Part shown: positions 34,873 to 45,850 of the stretch, piece by piece | Layout of the letters: the number at the start of each line of letters is the position of its first letter | How positions within the stretch are numbered: position 1 is the stretch's first letter | Source: Thalassotalea litorea | GTDB lineage: Bacteria; Pseudomonadota; Gammaproteobacteria; Enterobacterales; Alteromonadaceae | Assembly: GCF_005843925.1 (NCBI RefSeq) | Contig: NZ_VCBC01000013.1 | Coordinates: 1 to 46,003, forward strand | Length of the DNA stretch: 46,003 nucleotides | Direction of reading: 5' to 3' | The notes under the pieces: generated by a model | Databases searched by the model: none | What the model saw: only the letters and a program-made list of their open reading frames with translations | What the model was told of the DNA's origin: nothing | Made by a program: the position numbers and the translations under genes

Positions 34873-36006
34873 TTATTTGGCTTTGTATTCATTAATTAAT
34901 TCGATGAAGTGATCGAATAAAGGTGCCGCATCATGCGGACCTGGACTTGCTTCAGGATGCCCCTGAAAACTAAATGCAGGCTTGTCAGTACGGTGGATAC
35001 CCTGCAGTGAACCGTCAAACAGAGACTTATGAGTCGCTTCAAGATTCGCAGGCAAGGTGTCTTCGTCAACCGCAAAACCATGGTTCTGTGAGGTGATCAT
35101 CACCACATCACGGCCGATATCTTTCACCGGGTGGTTGGCACCGTGGTGACCAAATTTCATTTTGATGGTATTGGCGCCAGAAGCCAGACCAAGTAACTGA
35201 TGACCTAGACAGATACCAAATACTGGTACATCGGTCTCTAAGAACGATTGGATTGCTGAAATCGCATAATCACATGGTTCTGGATCGCCAGGGCCATTGG
35301 AAAGGAAAATTCCGTCTGGGCTCATTTCCAGTACTTCCGATGCCGGAGTTTGCGCTGGTACAACCGTTAATTTACAGCCGCGGTCAACTAGCATACGCAA
35401 GATGTTACGTTTGGCGCCAAAATCATAAGCAACAACATGGTGAGGGTATGCTTCGGGACTCACATGGCCTTTGCCTAGTTGCCAGCTACCTTCAGTCCAT
35501 TGATATTGTTCTTTGGTTGACACAACTTTTGCTAAGTCCATGCCTTTCAGGCCTGGAAAATCTTTTGCCAGGTTTTGTGCTTTTTCAAGGTCAAGCTCGT
35601 CACCGGCTAGAATACAGCCGTTCTGAGCACCTTTTTCACGCAAAATTCGCGTCAGTTTGCGCGTATCGATATCGGCAATACCTAAAATATTGTTGGCAAT
35701 CAGGTATTCAGATAAAGACTGTTCATTACGGAAATTGCTCGCCAGCAAAGGTAAGTCACGAATTACCAGGCCTTTGGCCCAGATATCACCAGACTCTTCG
35801 TCTTCGGTATTGGTACCTGTGTTGCCGATATGAGGATAAGTCAAAGTGACTATTTGTTCAGCGTAGGATGGATCGGTAAGAATTTCTTGATAGCCTGTCA
35901 TAGCTGTATTAAATACAACCTCGCCAACGGCTGCCCCTGTTGCACCAATTGCAGTGCCTTTGAAGATAGTGCCGTCTTCCAGCACCAAGATGGCAGATTT
36001 AGTCAA
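34873..36006 (-). CDS. carA: Carbamoyl-phosphate synthase, small (glutaminase) subunit
   Basis: This 377-aa class I glutamine amidotransferase feeds ammonia to CarB. It has LEDGTIFKG at the N-terminus, the nucleophile cysteine in [14 protein letters not shown], and His-x-Glu in [12 protein letters not shown] start at a TTG because GGAGG lies five bases before it and homologues begin just there; an ATG (MEVKL) four codons upstream overlaps that ribosome site, and the frame continues further up. It forms an operon with carB and greA. Confidence 0.95.
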   Translation of the reverse strand: MTKSAILVLEDGTIFKGTAIGATGAAVGEVVFNTAMTGYQEILTDPSYAEQIVTLTYPHIGNTGTNTEDEESGDIWAKGLVIRDLPLLASNFRNEQSLSEYLIANNILGIADIDTRKLTRILREKGAQNGCILAGDELDLEKAQNLAKDFPGLKGMDLAKVVSTKEQYQWTEGSWQLGKGHVSPEAYPHHVVAYDFGAKRNILRMLVDRGCKLTVVPAQTPASEVLEMSPDGIFLSNGPGDPEPCDYAISAIQSFLETDVPVFGICLGHQLLGLASGANTIKMKFGHHGANHPVKDIGRDVVMITSQNHGFAVDEDTLPANLEATHKSLFDGSLQGIHRTDKPAFSFQGHPEASPGPHDAAPLFDHFIELINEYKAK

Positions 36007-36221
36007 TTTAACCTCCATAGTGAAGAAATAGTCTATAACTGTTAAACACGCCGCTTTCCTAAGCAGATTTAACAATTATTGAGCGGATTTAATGCCAAAA
36101 GCTAAATTTTGGCAAATTCCGCGCATTTTACGCGTTACAGAGCTATCCGTCTATAACAAATTAAAACTAATTAACGGTTTCAGGTAAAAAACTTGTCTAA
36201 ACCGCCAAAAACAACAATTAT

Positions 36222-37025
36222 CTATTTCAATCCCAGTACGTCTTGCATGTCATAAAAACCACTTTCAGCTGTACTTAACCAGCGTGCAGCGCGCATCGCA
36301 CCTAACGCAAACGTCATTCGCGAAGTCGCTTTATGAGAGATCTCTAATCGTTCACCTAAGTCAGCAAAAAATGCCGTATGCTCGCCAACAATATCGCCCG
36401 CTCTTACGGTCGCAAATCCTATGGTATCGGCCTTTCTTTCGTCGCTAATACCTTCTCGCCCATAGACTGCACATTTCTCTAAATCACGACCCAATGTATC
36501 GGCGATGACCTGCCCCATTTTTACCGCAGTACCCGATGGTGCATCTTTCTTGAAGCGATGGTGAGCCTCAAAAATTTCTATATCAGTATAGTCGCCAATC
36601 GCCTGAGCGGTAATTTGCAATAACTTAAATAATAAATTCACCCCAACACTGGTATTCGGTGCCAGAACCACTGGGATTTTCTCACCCCATTCACGAATGC
36701 GTTGCTCTTCTTGAGCATCAAAGCCGGTGGTACCAATAAGCAGCGCTTTATTATGCGTTGCACACCAGTCAATATGACTTAGTGTTGCACCGGGCGCGGT
36801 AAAGTCAATAAACACATCAGCGTTGAGTAAATCGTCCATCGAAGAAGTAATTGGCGCATCAGCTTTACTCATACCGCAAAGTTCACCGGCATCTACACCG
36901 ACTAAGCTTGAGTTCTGGCGAACGGTGCCGCCTACCAATGTAATATCTTCTGCTTCAATGGCAGCTCTTAACAGGTTTTGTCCCATGCGACCGGAACAAC
37001 CTAATATCGCGACATTTATGGTCAT
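36222..37025 (-). CDS. dapB: 4-hydroxy-tetrahydrodipicolinate reductase
   Basis: This 267-aa NAD(P)H-dependent enzyme of the lysine and diaminopimelate pathway has the nucleotide-binding [10 protein letters not shown] at the N-terminus, [24 protein letters not shown] and the catalytic [15 protein letters not shown]. Length is normal (about 270). AAGGAT precedes the ATG. It lies upstream of carA, as in E. coli and relatives, with about 215 bases between. Confidence 0.96.
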   Translation of the reverse strand: MTINVAILGCSGRMGQNLLRAAIEAEDITLVGGTVRQNSSLVGVDAGELCGMSKADAPITSSMDDLLNADVFIDFTAPGATLSHIDWCATHNKALLIGTTGFDAQEEQRIREWGEKIPVVLAPNTSVGVNLLFKLLQITAQAIGDYTDIEIFEAHHRFKKDAPSGTAVKMGQVIADTLGRDLEKCAVYGREGISDERKADTIGFATVRAGDIVGEHTAFFADLGERLEISHKATSRMTFALGAMRAARWLSTAESGFYDMQDVLGLK

Positions 37026-37161
37026 TGATAATCCTTGTTAAACTTATCAGCAAGTGACCCACGATTAGCATCCACTTATGGTGCTTTACGTGTGGCTTTT
37101 ATTTACATGTTATCGATTCACGATTCACATCAATGTGGACCGTTAGATGTTTACTTAAAGA

Positions 37162-37188
37162 AAAGCCGGGAAAACCCGGCTTTTTAAA
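37162..37188 (-). terminator. Rho-independent terminator of the FKBP gene
   Basis: AAAAGCCGGG-AAAA-CCCGGCTTTT forms a ten-base perfect stem just past the stop codon, with flanking A/T runs on both sides. Confidence 0.9.
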
Positions 37189-37190
37189 TA

Positions 37191-37811
37191 CTAAAGAATG
37201 TCTAGCAGTTCCACATCGAATACTAAAGTAGCATACGGAGGAATCGCACCTTGAGAACCACGCTCACCATAAGCAAGGTTATAAGGTACGTGTAGACGCC
37301 ATTTAGAACCAACTGGCATCATTTGTAGCGCTTCAGTCCAACCGGCAATTACACCGTTCACTGGGAATTCCGCAGGTTGACCGCGATCGTATGAACTATC
37401 GAATACGTTACCGTCAGGGAAAGTACCGTGATAGTGAGTACGAACAGTGCTATCAGCAGATGGCTTATCACCATTACCTTCAACTAAGATTTCGTACTGA
37501 AGGCCAGATTCGGTAACAGTGACTTCATCACGCTTAGCGTTTTCAGCAAGAAATGCTTCGCCAGCAGCAGATGCTTCTTTTGCCGCTTCCGCTTCTTGTT
37601 CCTGAAGTTTTTGAGAAACAACAGTAAACGCGTCTTGTAAATCTTCCTGGCTTACTGCGCTCGCAGCACCAGATAATGCATCAGCAATACCAGCTTGTAC
37701 TGCTGCAACGTCAAATTCTTTAAACGGGTTATTACGCAATTGATCACCTAATTGACGACCTACACCATAACTAACACGCTGTTCAATAGACTCAAATTTA
37801 TTTTCTGACAT
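37191..37811 (-). CDS. fklB: FKBP-type peptidyl-prolyl isomerase, FklB-like
   Basis: This 206-aa protein has an N-terminal helical dimerisation domain (FESIEQRVSYGVGRQLGDQL; residues 1-95) and a C-terminal FKBP domain (about 115-205) with VRTHYHGTFPDG, FDSSYDRGQP, WTEALQMM and PYATLVFDVELL. There is no signal peptide, so it is cytoplasmic, as is FklB (FKBP22), rather than periplasmic FkpA. It catalyses prolyl isomerisation and may act as a chaperone. Confidence 0.9.
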   Translation of the reverse strand: MSENKFESIEQRVSYGVGRQLGDQLRNNPFKEFDVAAVQAGIADALSGAASAVSQEDLQDAFTVVSQKLQEQEAEAAKEASAAGEAFLAENAKRDEVTVTESGLQYEILVEGNGDKPSADSTVRTHYHGTFPDGNVFDSSYDRGQPAEFPVNGVIAGWTEALQMMPVGSKWRLHVPYNLAYGERGSQGAIPPYATLVFDVELLDIL

Positions 37812-37923
37812 GATAGGTTCTTCTATAAAAAATTCGCCGGCAAGCTTAGCATATCCCGCCTCAACTCTACAGACCTTTTACCACAATAATTGGGTAAAAG
37901 GTCTAATAAATAAACAGTTAACT

Positions 37924-38757
37924 TTACTTGGCTTTCTTCGGTGTTGGGATTTTTGGTTTAACACATTGTGGTCTGGCGGTAGTTGCCGCATAAATGGGCT
38001 CAGACTTAGCCAAGTGCTCGGTTAAATTGTTAATACGAGTTTGATTAGACGGGTGAGTCGATAACCATTCTGGTGGCTCGCCGCCGCCGGCTTTGGCCAT
38101 ATTGCGCCACAAAGCAACCGATTCCTCGGGTGCAAAACCCGACTTAGCCATCAGATCCTGACCGATAATATCCGCTTCTGTTTCATGGGTACGACCATAG
38201 GGCATCAAAACGCCATATTGGACTCCAATCCCCATGCCCGCCATGATTAAGGCTTTATTATCTACGTCACTTAATGCCAGGGTTGTACCTGCAACCGCAA
38301 GACCAATTTTGCTGATTTGATCCGAGCTCAAACGTTCATTGGAATGTTGAGCAATCACATGGCCAACTTCATGACCGACTATCGCCGCTAACTGCCCTTG
38401 ATTTTCAGTCACTTGCAAAATACCGGTATAGACACCAATTTTGCCACCCGGTAAGGCAAATGCATTGACCATTTCTGAATCGAACACCACCACTTCCCAG
38501 CTTCCTTGGTGAACACTGGGATCAACATTAACGGTGATCGCATCGGCAACACACTGCACAAATTTATTGACCGCGGGATCGGTAGAAATGGTTTCCTGGT
38601 TTTTCATCTCATCAAATGATCTTGCGCCCATTTGGTTGAGTTCATCAGGAGAATGCATTAATAGCTGTCTTCGCCCTGTAGGGGAAGTGCTACATGCAGC
38701 GAGAATACTGGCCAGCAGTAAAGGCAAAGCGATTCGATATTTAGCATTAAATAACAT
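37924..38757 (-). CDS. M48-family metallopeptidase lipoprotein (LoiP/YggG-like)
   Basis: With this start the protein has 277 aa. The lipobox ILAAC marks a lipoprotein (Cys about 18). The M48 zinc site is HEVGH (HExxH) in the middle, with the third ligand in ETEAD (HETEAD) downstream; ALPGGKIGVYTG and LSTHPSNQTRI are further family blocks. It probably degrades misfolded envelope proteins at the outer membrane. The reading frame continues 55 codons further upstream without homology-like sequence, so the ATG before the signal sequence was chosen. Confidence 0.88.
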   Translation of the reverse strand: MLFNAKYRIALPLLLASILAACSTSPTGRRQLLMHSPDELNQMGARSFDEMKNQETISTDPAVNKFVQCVADAITVNVDPSVHQGSWEVVVFDSEMVNAFALPGGKIGVYTGILQVTENQGQLAAIVGHEVGHVIAQHSNERLSSDQISKIGLAVAGTTLALSDVDNKALIMAGMGIGVQYGVLMPYGRTHETEADIIGQDLMAKSGFAPEESVALWRNMAKAGGGEPPEWLSTHPSNQTRINNLTEHLAKSEPIYAATTARPQCVKPKIPTPKKAK

Positions 38758-39148
38758 TGAGGTGTTGGTCCCTATCTCAATATGTTTCGTTGTAAACGTA
38801 TTGTAAATCTCTATTCTCGATTCGCCAAGTGATAATTTAAATCCACCAGGCTCACCCCCAGGGCTGAAAAACCGCCCCCCCTTAACCGCCGTTCCAACAC
38901 TTTTAATGCACCTGTTCTTCACATTTTCCTGAGCATTTAGTGGCTACACAAATGACAGGATATTCTGCTGACGATTCGCAATGAGTGCGCATCAGTATCA
39001 GGGGGTTGCATAGGAATTTATGGTATTCATCGCCTATACTTGAACACCCAACATTGCTTTTTTCACATCGAGATCAGCAAGTTAAAACTAAGCATCAGGG
39101 GATTTGGGATATTTACAATCCACTTTGTCCGGATAAAGGAATAATCAC
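38758..39148. other. Intergenic region
   Basis: This 391-base gap lies between the divergent M48 and VOC genes. It holds the promoters of both; I see no small gene, RNA or repeat I can support. A GC-rich stretch with runs of C (38850-38882) is the only odd feature. Confidence 0.5.
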
Positions 39149-39571
39149 ATGCTGACACCACAACATATCGACCATATTGTCCTCAACGCCCAGCAATCGC
39201 CACAGGACATGTTAAATTTTTATTGTCAGGTACTCGGTTGCGTAGTGGAACGACAAGAACCGGATTTTCATTTAACCCAGCTTCGAGCCGGGTTTTCCAT
39301 TATCGATTTACTGACTGGGCCAGAATCCAATCATCAAATTCAAAATCCTGCGGGTAGCGAAATATTCCGGCAAAAAAATGTCGACCACTTTTGTCTGACC
39401 GTTAACGAAACAATAGACAAAAAATTATTAGAATGGTTTGCCGATCATGGCGTTGAATGTTCTGACATCCATGATAACTATGGCGCACAGGGATTTGGCG
39501 AGTCGGTATACATCAAAGATCCACTTGGCAATACAATTGAAATTAAAACCATGAAGCCTGCCCCTTTGTAA
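39149..39571 (+). CDS. VOC-family protein (glyoxalase/dioxygenase superfamily)
   Basis: This 140-aa vicinal-oxygen-chelate protein has metal ligands likely in HIDHIV (His near residue 8), VDHFCLTV (His about 76) and the final TIEIK (Glu about 133), the paired beta-alpha-beta-beta-beta layout. The sequence IKDPLGNTIEIK is characteristic. Members include glyoxalase I, fosfomycin resistance proteins and extradiol dioxygenases; nothing here fixes the substrate. AAAGGA precedes the ATG. Confidence 0.85.
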   Translation: MLTPQHIDHIVLNAQQSPQDMLNFYCQVLGCVVERQEPDFHLTQLRAGFSIIDLLTGPESNHQIQNPAGSEIFRQKNVDHFCLTVNETIDKKLLEWFADHGVECSDIHDNYGAQGFGESVYIKDPLGNTIEIKTMKPAPL

Positions 39572-39685
39572 TTGTTCCGGGATACACAATTGATACAGTA
39601 ATGATGGGGGAATGACATTCCTATCTGCTTTGCATTGTTTTATAATGCCGCCACTTTTACAAACCCAGTAGTCAGGATTAGTTCA

Positions 39686-41272
39686 TTGATCACCACAGCG
39701 AATATCACCATGCAATTTGGTGCTAAACCTCTTTTTGAAAATATCTCAGTAAAATTTGGTGGCGGTAACCGCTACGGTCTTATCGGTGCCAACGGTTGCG
39801 GCAAGTCCACGTTTATGAAAATTTTGGGCGGCGATTTAGAGCCAAGCGCTGGAAATGTCTCCGTCGATATTAATGAGCGGGTGGGTAAACTTCGCCAGGA
39901 CCAGTTTGCGTTTGAAGAGTATTCTGTGGTCGATACTGTGATCATGGGTCACGTTGAACTTTGGGCCATTAAAGAAGAAAGAGATCGTATTTACTCGCTG
40001 GCCGAAATGAGTGAAGAAGACGGTATGAAAGTCGCTGACCTGGAAACCCAGTTTGCGGAAATGGACGGTTATACCGCCGAGAGTCGCGCTGGTGAACTGT
40101 TGATGGGTGTTGGTATTCCAGTGGATCAGCACTTTGGTCCTATGAGTGAAATTGCCCCAGGTTTTAAACTTCGAGTATTGCTGGCTCAGGCACTATTCTC
40201 TGATCCCGATATTCTGCTGCTTGATGAACCTACCAACAACCTGGATATTCATACGATCCAATGGCTGGAAGAAATTCTCAACGAGCGCAATTCAACAATG
40301 ATCATAATTTCCCATGACCGTCACTTTTTAAATAGTGTCTGTACCCATATGGCGGATCTGGATTATGGTGAGTTAAATGTCTACGCCGGTAATTATGATG
40401 AATATATGCTTGCTGCGACTCAGGCAAGAGCCCGTCTAATGGCCGATAACGCGAAGAAGAAGGCACAAATTTCTGAATTGCAGGATTTTGTTCGTCGATT
40501 CTCTGCAAATGCGTCAAAAGCAAAACAAGCGACATCTCGTGCCAAACAAATCGATAAAATTCAGCTTGATGAAGTCAAAGCTTCCAGCCGGGTGAATCCT
40601 TTTATTCGTTTTGATCAGGAAAAAAAGCTGTTTCGTAATGCCATTGAAATTGAATCATTGAACAAGTCATTTGATGATAACCATATCCTCAAAAATATTA
40701 ATTTAATGGCGGAAGTCGGTGAAAAAATTGCGGTCATTGGCGAAAATGGTATCGGTAAAACCACCTTCTTGCGGACCATAATGAGTGAACTACAGCCGGA
40801 GTCTGGAGAAGTGAAGTGGTCAGAAAATGCCAACATTGCTTATTATGCACAAGATCATGCGGACGATTTCGCGCAAGATCTCACGTTATTCGATTGGATG
40901 AGTCAGTGGAAGAATCCTGGCGATGATGAACAGGTAGTCCGTGGATTCTTAGGGCGCTTATTGTTTTCTCAAGACGACATCAAAAAATCGGTGAAAGTTC
41001 TGTCTGGTGGTGAGCAAGGCCGCATGTTATTTGGAAAAATGATGATGCAAAAGCCGAACGTTCTGGTATTGGATGAACCAACAAACCATATGGATATGGA
41101 GTCAATCGAATCATTGAACATTGCCTTAGAAAAATACGAAGGGACCTTGATTTTCGTCAGTCATGACCGTGAATTTGTTTCCTCGCTAGCCACTCGCGTG
41201 ATCGAGCTCAAAGGCGATAATTATGTTGATTTTGCGGGCGGTTACGACGAGTATCTCGCAAGCCAGAAATAG
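39686..41272 (+). CDS. ybiT: ABC-F ATPase YbiT
   Basis: This 528-aa soluble protein has two ABC ATPase domains and no membrane helices, typical of ABC-F translation factors that act at the ribosomal E site. Walker A motifs are GANGCGKST and GENGIGKTT; Walker [12 protein letters not shown] and [11 protein letters not shown]; the inter-domain linker is the charged helix at about residues 240-310. It resembles E. coli YbiT along its length ([25 protein letters not shown]). I start at a TTG with AGGA eight bases upstream, which matches the YbiT N-terminus; the frame is open 17 codons further. Confidence 0.93.
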   Translation: MITTANITMQFGAKPLFENISVKFGGGNRYGLIGANGCGKSTFMKILGGDLEPSAGNVSVDINERVGKLRQDQFAFEEYSVVDTVIMGHVELWAIKEERDRIYSLAEMSEEDGMKVADLETQFAEMDGYTAESRAGELLMGVGIPVDQHFGPMSEIAPGFKLRVLLAQALFSDPDILLLDEPTNNLDIHTIQWLEEILNERNSTMIIISHDRHFLNSVCTHMADLDYGELNVYAGNYDEYMLAATQARARLMADNAKKKAQISELQDFVRRFSANASKAKQATSRAKQIDKIQLDEVKASSRVNPFIRFDQEKKLFRNAIEIESLNKSFDDNHILKNINLMAEVGEKIAVIGENGIGKTTFLRTIMSELQPESGEVKWSENANIAYYAQDHADDFAQDLTLFDWMSQWKNPGDDEQVVRGFLGRLLFSQDDIKKSVKVLSGGEQGRMLFGKMMMQKPNVLVLDEPTNHMDMESIESLNIALEKYEGTLIFVSHDREFVSSLATRVIELKGDNYVDFAGGYDEYLASQK

Positions 41273-41318
41273 TAAATAAGCACCATGTTGTGCGACCACT
41301 AGATGCATTTAAAATCTA

Positions 41319-41343
41319 AGGAGCCAATTGGCTCCTTTTTTTT
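41319..41343 (+). terminator. Rho-independent terminator of ybiT
   Basis: AGGAGCCAATTGGCTCCT is a perfect palindrome followed by a run of eight T. Confidence 0.9.
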
Positions 41344-41508
41344 GGGCATAAACAAATGCTTTGACCAGCCATTGTTCCTTCCATAAACGCCAATACGGTT
41401 ACGGATGTTGATTTAAAGCAAGGTAAAGAAAATTGTTTCATTTATGGCTTGTCAGAATAATCAAATATGGAGTAAGGTTAAGTAAAGAGCGAACGATTAA
41501 GGTGGTTA

Positions 41509-41928
41509 ATGAGCGACAACAAAACCCAACCAACAAACCTTGACCCCGATACACTTATCGCTGCTATCGAACACCCTGTTAAACGACAGGACAGTGAACA
41601 ACTACTGCAAATTTTTTCCGACATTACCAAACAAAAGCCAAAACTTTGGGGAACTTCCATTATTGGCTTTGGTCAATATCATTACCGTTATGATTCAGGT
41701 CGCGAAGGAGATTTTTTAAGAGCGGGCTTTTCACCGCGAAAACAAAACATCGCCCTATATATCATTCTTGGCTTTAGTCAGTATCAGTCGTTAATGGCGC
41801 AATTAGGAAAACACAAAGTCGGCAAGTCGTGTTTGTATATCAACAAACTGGCAGATATTAATCTCGATATTTTGAAACAATTAATCAAATTGAGTTACCA
41901 GGATATGGAATTAAAATATCCTGTTTAA
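41509..41928 (+). CDS. DUF1801 domain protein
   Basis: This 139-aa soluble protein has the DUF1801 (YdhG-like) pattern: LWGTSIIGFGQYHYRYDSGREGDF followed by FSPRKQNIALYII and GKSCLYINKL. It is a widespread small alpha/beta protein of unknown biochemical role. AAGGTGG lies just before the ATG. It stands alone between ybiT and hpf. Confidence 0.85.
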   Translation: MSDNKTQPTNLDPDTLIAAIEHPVKRQDSEQLLQIFSDITKQKPKLWGTSIIGFGQYHYRYDSGREGDFLRAGFSPRKQNIALYIILGFSQYQSLMAQLGKHKVGKSCLYINKLADINLDILKQLIKLSYQDMELKYPV

Positions 41929-42065
41929 TCAATCACTTTAAACATCAACAATCGATAAGGAACCTTAAATCTCTTATTAAATAAAATTTTTTACCCCGGA
42001 TAAGCTTGTAAGGTCAGATTATCGTCCCCATGCTTATCATGAAGACTCGAAAAAAGGAGAGCTGT

Positions 42066-42404
42066 ATGAAAATAAATATTTCAGGCCATCATGTAGAAGT
42101 AACCGAGGCTATCGCCGAAGTCATTCATAGTAAATATGCAAAAGTTGCCAACCACTTCCCCAACCTTATGTCTCTTGACATCATTCTTAAAGTGGAGAAA
42201 AACATCCAAAAAATCGAAGTCACGACTCAGTACGAAAATGCGAAAGTTTCTGTCACCGCCGCTGCCGATGATCTGTATAAGGCTATCGGAAATTCCGTGA
42301 AAAAAATGGAATCCGCGCTTGCCCATCGCAAAGGTGTGATTAACGCAAACCTGCACAATAAATATCAAGTCCCGGAACAGGAACTTGTTGCCAACCCTAA
42401 CTAA
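42066..42404 (+). CDS. hpf: Ribosome hibernation promoting factor (short HPF type)
   Basis: This 112-aa protein binds the 30S decoding region and promotes 100S dimers in stationary phase. It has the family start MKINISGHHVEVTEAI, the strand KVEKNIQKIEVTT and the helix ADDLYKAIGNSVKKMESAL with a basic face. The short length excludes the long-form HPF. AAAAGGAG precedes the ATG; the frame opens 12 codons earlier without a better site. Confidence 0.92.
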   Translation: MKINISGHHVEVTEAIAEVIHSKYAKVANHFPNLMSLDIILKVEKNIQKIEVTTQYENAKVSVTAAADDLYKAIGNSVKKMESALAHRKGVINANLHNKYQVPEQELVANPN

Positions 42405-42424
42405 CTCTCTTAAATATTAAACAC

Positions 42425-42456
42425 AAAAAAAGAGCATCGGTTAGATGCTCTTTTTG
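42425..42456 (+). terminator. Rho-independent terminator of hpf
   Basis: AAAAAAGAGCATC-GGTTA-GATGCTCTTTTT lies 21 bases after the stop. The A-run on the left lets it also end the convergent helicase transcript. Confidence 0.88.
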
Positions 42457-42520
42457 TATGAAAGCTTCTATAGGCCTTTAATCAATAAGACGAAAAGCCT
42501 AAGATTATATCGCTAAATTA

Positions 42521-43849
42521 TTACTCACCATCATCGGTATATTCACCGGGTTTTCGACGCATTACTGGTAAGTCACCAATATCTTGAGCATCATGAAATA
42601 CTCGTTTCTTCGGTTTCGCTTTAGGTTTTGACGATTTCTTCTGAGCCGCTTTGGTCGCGGGGCCTTTATTCGTTGGCTTACGTTTCGCTTTTGGTTTTAA
42701 GCCTTTGAATTTCGCTTCCATTCCATTAACAACGCTAAATTCAATAGCCTGTTGCAAAAACCCCTGAATGCTTAAATAACTTTGCCAGTCTTTCGGTCCG
42801 ATAAAGGAAATCGCATCCCCTTTTTCTCCGGCACGACCGGTTCGGCCTATGCGATGCACATATTCTTCAGGGTGCTTCGGTAAATCAAAGTTAATCACGT
42901 GGGAAACATTCACCAGATCCAATCCTCTGGATGCTAAATCGGTTGTCACCAGTACCTTCGCCTGCCCTTTGGCAAACTGTTCCATGATGCGGTTTCGATC
43001 CGATTGTTTTAAATCACCGCTTAACGCCACAGAATCGACCCCCTGCTCCTGCAGGAAGCTCGCTAACCGTTCGGTATCGGAACGAGTTGCGGTAAAGATA
43101 ATCATCTGCTGGAATGATTCATTACTCAGCAAATGGTTTAGTAAAGCTTCTTTGTGATCTAAGTGATCCGTTAACACAAATCGCTGATGAATATCTTTGT
43201 GCTCTGAAGTGATTTCACCAACCTTAATACGCTTCGGTTTATTTAATAAATCGAGAGCAAAATCTTCTACTTGTTGGTGATCCATGGTTGCCGAAAACAT
43301 CAAAGTCTGACGCTTGCGATGATCGGCTGCCTGATGAATTTGTTTCAGTTGGTCGGCAAAGCCCAAATCTAACATCCGATCCGCTTCATCAAGAATTAAC
43401 AATTCCAATCCGTGCAGATAAAAATGCCCTTGTTTAAGGTGATCCGCTAACCGACCTGGGGTAGCCACGATGATATGCGGCTCTTTGGCTAGCACTTTTA
43501 CCTGGTCATTAAAATTTTCGCCGCCTAAAATCAAAACCGATTTAAACTGGGTACCGGAGCTTACTAAGCGCAGTTGACTAAACACCTGCTTGGCCAATTC
43601 TCGAGTTGGCGTTAAGATCACAACCCTGGGGTCGCGCTTTGCCAATGCGCGTTGGCGAATTAAACGATGCAACGCTGGTAATAGAAACGCCAGCGTTTTA
43701 CCTGAACCAGTCTTCGAAGATGCGATCAGGTCATTGCCTGCCATGGCAGACGGTATCGCATGTTGCTGAATTTCAGACGCCTGCTCAAAGCCTAAATGTT
43801 CAATGGCTTTGACTAATCGGTTATCCAGATTAAATTGATCAAATTGCAA
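42521..43849 (-). CDS. DEAD-box RNA helicase (SrmB/RhlE-like)
   Basis: This 442-aa protein has all the DEAD-box motifs: Q motif (GFEQASEIQQHAIP), motif I SSKTGSGKT, PTRELA, TPGR, LDEADRM, FSATM, TDLASRGLD and HRIGRTGRAG. The lysine-rich C-terminal tail (about residues 375-425, with KKRVFHDAQDIG and MRRKPGEY) resembles that of SrmB, a large-ribosomal-subunit assembly helicase, but RhlE-type paralogues are also close. It starts with TTG; AAGGAG lies nine bases before. The product probably works in rRNA or mRNA metabolism. Confidence 0.9.
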   Translation of the reverse strand: MQFDQFNLDNRLVKAIEHLGFEQASEIQQHAIPSAMAGNDLIASSKTGSGKTLAFLLPALHRLIRQRALAKRDPRVVILTPTRELAKQVFSQLRLVSSGTQFKSVLILGGENFNDQVKVLAKEPHIIVATPGRLADHLKQGHFYLHGLELLILDEADRMLDLGFADQLKQIHQAADHRKRQTLMFSATMDHQQVEDFALDLLNKPKRIKVGEITSEHKDIHQRFVLTDHLDHKEALLNHLLSNESFQQMIIFTATRSDTERLASFLQEQGVDSVALSGDLKQSDRNRIMEQFAKGQAKVLVTTDLASRGLDLVNVSHVINFDLPKHPEEYVHRIGRTGRAGEKGDAISFIGPKDWQSYLSIQGFLQQAIEFSVVNGMEAKFKGLKPKAKRKPTNKGPATKAAQKKSSKPKAKPKKRVFHDAQDIGDLPVMRRKPGEYTDDGE

Positions 43850-43872
43850 AAATCTATGCTCCTTGGGAGGAT

Positions 43873-43917
43873 AAAAATAAACGCACAGAATGTATTTACA
43901 AGCTGTGCGTTTTTATT
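43873..43917 (-). terminator. Rho-independent terminator of gltX
   Basis: On the minus strand AAACGCACAG pairs with CTGTGCGTTT around a 14-base loop, followed by T-rich sequence, about 45 bases after the gltX stop. Confidence 0.8.
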
Positions 43918-43959
43918 GGTTACTAACTAGTTTAGTCGGTTACGAACAAGTTTCGTGAG

Positions 43960-45369
43960 TTACTGCTGGGCGCGAGCGTCAATAAAGGCAATTGCTTTAT
44001 CAATACGTGTTTGTATTTGCTCTGGCTGCAATAATGCTAACGTCACATCTAACGATGGTGAATTCCCGCCACCGGTTGAAGCCACACGTAATGGCATTCC
44101 CACTTTCCCCATGCCAACTTCGAGTTCTTCTGCGGTATCATTGATCGCCTTTTGAATATTTTCTGGAGACCATTCGTCAATAGCAGCAAGCTTGCTTTTC
44201 ACCACTTCTAATGGCTCTTTGGCAACACCACGTAGATGTTTCTTCGCCGCTTTAGCATCAAACTCTTGATATTCTTCGAAGAAATAGCGACTGATTTCGG
44301 CCATCTCTTTCAACGTTTTTACACGATCTGCCTGAACCTTAACAACATCAGCAAGCGCAGGGCCTTGTGCAGTATTAATGTCCTGATTATCCATATGCCA
44401 TTGCAGGTGACTCGCAACATATTCTGGATCTAATGACTTCATGTAGTGTTGGTTTACCCAAATTAGCTTTTCAGTATTGAACGCTGACGGCGCGCGGTTA
44501 CAGCCGCTTAAGTCGAATAGTTCAATCATCTCGTCACGGGAGAAAATTTCTTGATCGCCGTGAGACCAGCCAAGACGAACCAAATAGTTCAGCAGAGCTT
44601 CAGGCAAGTAGCCGTCATCGCGGTACTGCATCACACCAACGGCGCCGTGACGTTTCGATAAGCGCTTACCGTCATCCCCTAAAATCATTGGAATGTGCGC
44701 ATATTTTGGTAAAGGAGCACCCAAGGCATTAAGAATATTGATTTGGCGAGGTGTGTTGTTAACGTGATCGTCACCGCGGATCACATGGCTAATTTTCATA
44801 TCCCAATCATCTACAACCACTGTAAGGTTGTAGGTTGGCGAACCGTCAGAACGGGCAATAATCAAATCATCCAGTTCCTGGTTAGAGATTTCAATATTCC
44901 CTTTCACCAAGTCTTCGATAATGACCGAACCAGCCAACGGGTTTTTAAAACGGATTACGTAAGGCTTATCTTGCGGATAATCAGTGCGTTCACGCCACAT
45001 ACCGTTGTAGCGAGGTTTCTCGCCATTGGCACGTTGCTCTTCACGCATCGCTTCAACTTCTTCCGGCGTACAATAACAGCGATATGCCTGGCCGTTATCC
45101 ACTAATTGCTGAATTACCTCTTTGTAACGATCAAAACGCTTGGTTTGATAATATGGCCCTAAGTTCCAGTCAAGCTTCAACCAGTTCATCCCGTCCATAA
45201 TTGCATCGACAGATGCCTGAGTGGAACGTTCCAGATCCGTATCTTCAATCCTAAGCACAAAATCACCGCCATTTTTCTTGGCAAATAACCAGCTATATAG
45301 GGCTGTACGGGCACCACCAACGTGCAAATAACCAGTTGGGCTTGGTGCAAAACGGGTTGTTAAAGTCAT
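43960..45369 (-). CDS. gltX: Glutamyl-tRNA synthetase
   Basis: This 469-aa class I synthetase charges tRNA-Glu. The HIGH-type motif is [15 protein letters not shown] near the N-terminus and the KMSKS-type motif is KRLSKRHG (about residue 240). The CxC zinc-binding segment is represented by YRCYCTPEE at about residue 100. Length is normal for the bacterial form. It is monocistronic, with its own terminator. Confidence 0.97.
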   Translation of the reverse strand: MTLTTRFAPSPTGYLHVGGARTALYSWLFAKKNGGDFVLRIEDTDLERSTQASVDAIMDGMNWLKLDWNLGPYYQTKRFDRYKEVIQQLVDNGQAYRCYCTPEEVEAMREEQRANGEKPRYNGMWRERTDYPQDKPYVIRFKNPLAGSVIIEDLVKGNIEISNQELDDLIIARSDGSPTYNLTVVVDDWDMKISHVIRGDDHVNNTPRQINILNALGAPLPKYAHIPMILGDDGKRLSKRHGAVGVMQYRDDGYLPEALLNYLVRLGWSHGDQEIFSRDEMIELFDLSGCNRAPSAFNTEKLIWVNQHYMKSLDPEYVASHLQWHMDNQDINTAQGPALADVVKVQADRVKTLKEMAEISRYFFEEYQEFDAKAAKKHLRGVAKEPLEVVKSKLAAIDEWSPENIQKAINDTAEELEVGMGKVGMPLRVASTGGGNSPSLDVTLALLQPEQIQTRIDKAIAFIDARAQQ

Positions 45370-45729
45370 ATTTATCTCACTAACAAAGTCTCTGTACAGG
45401 TAGCAATTCTCGCAGAATAATCACTGACTTATAAGAATCTGCATAACAGAGAAACACGGAAAAATTTGCGCCATATTTTAGCAGAGGACGGGACAGGTTA
45501 AAACGATAAACGCAAATAACTCGAAATTAAGGTCTAAGATGGTTGAGGGTACGCGATAAACAACATTGCTGTGGGTACATCATCGAAGATTATTTAGGGT
45601 TGCCAACATGAACCTTGGTATGCCGAGTTTGTCGGGAACTGAAATTCTGTACCCGCGATAAAACGTTGCTTCGAAAGCGATTGCATAAATTATGGTTTTG
45701 GAATTAGTTTTTGACGTACATACGCTGAG
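45370..45729. other. Intergenic region upstream of gltX
   Basis: I see no gene, RNA or repeat that I can support in this stretch. It should hold the gltX promoter near 45400. Confidence 0.4.
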
Positions 45730-45850
45730 AACTAATGCCAATTCCATTAGTTAGGTGCTCTATTGAGAATGTGAGATAACGGGTTATAACAATTAAAATT
45801 TGATGGGGATAGTCGACCTATCTTCATTAAATTTTAAGCCGTTAGAACGT
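45730..45850. repeat. Long hairpin element, possible attC-like site or MITE
   Basis: Bases 45730-45752 form AACTAATG-N7-CATTAGTT. Bases 45793-45812 pair with 45818-45837 over 20 positions, with three G-T type wobbles and a five-base loop. This is framed by TAACGG (45777-45782) and CCGTTA (45839-45844). The order GTTATAACAATT ... AAGCCGTTAG resembles an integron attC site, but a miniature transposable element with long ends is as likely. Confidence 0.4.

Noticed and set aside
35253..35849. Plus-strand 198-residue frame inside carA
   Set aside because: It is the longest antisense frame, but entirely within carA, without a ribosome site or protein-like domain pattern.
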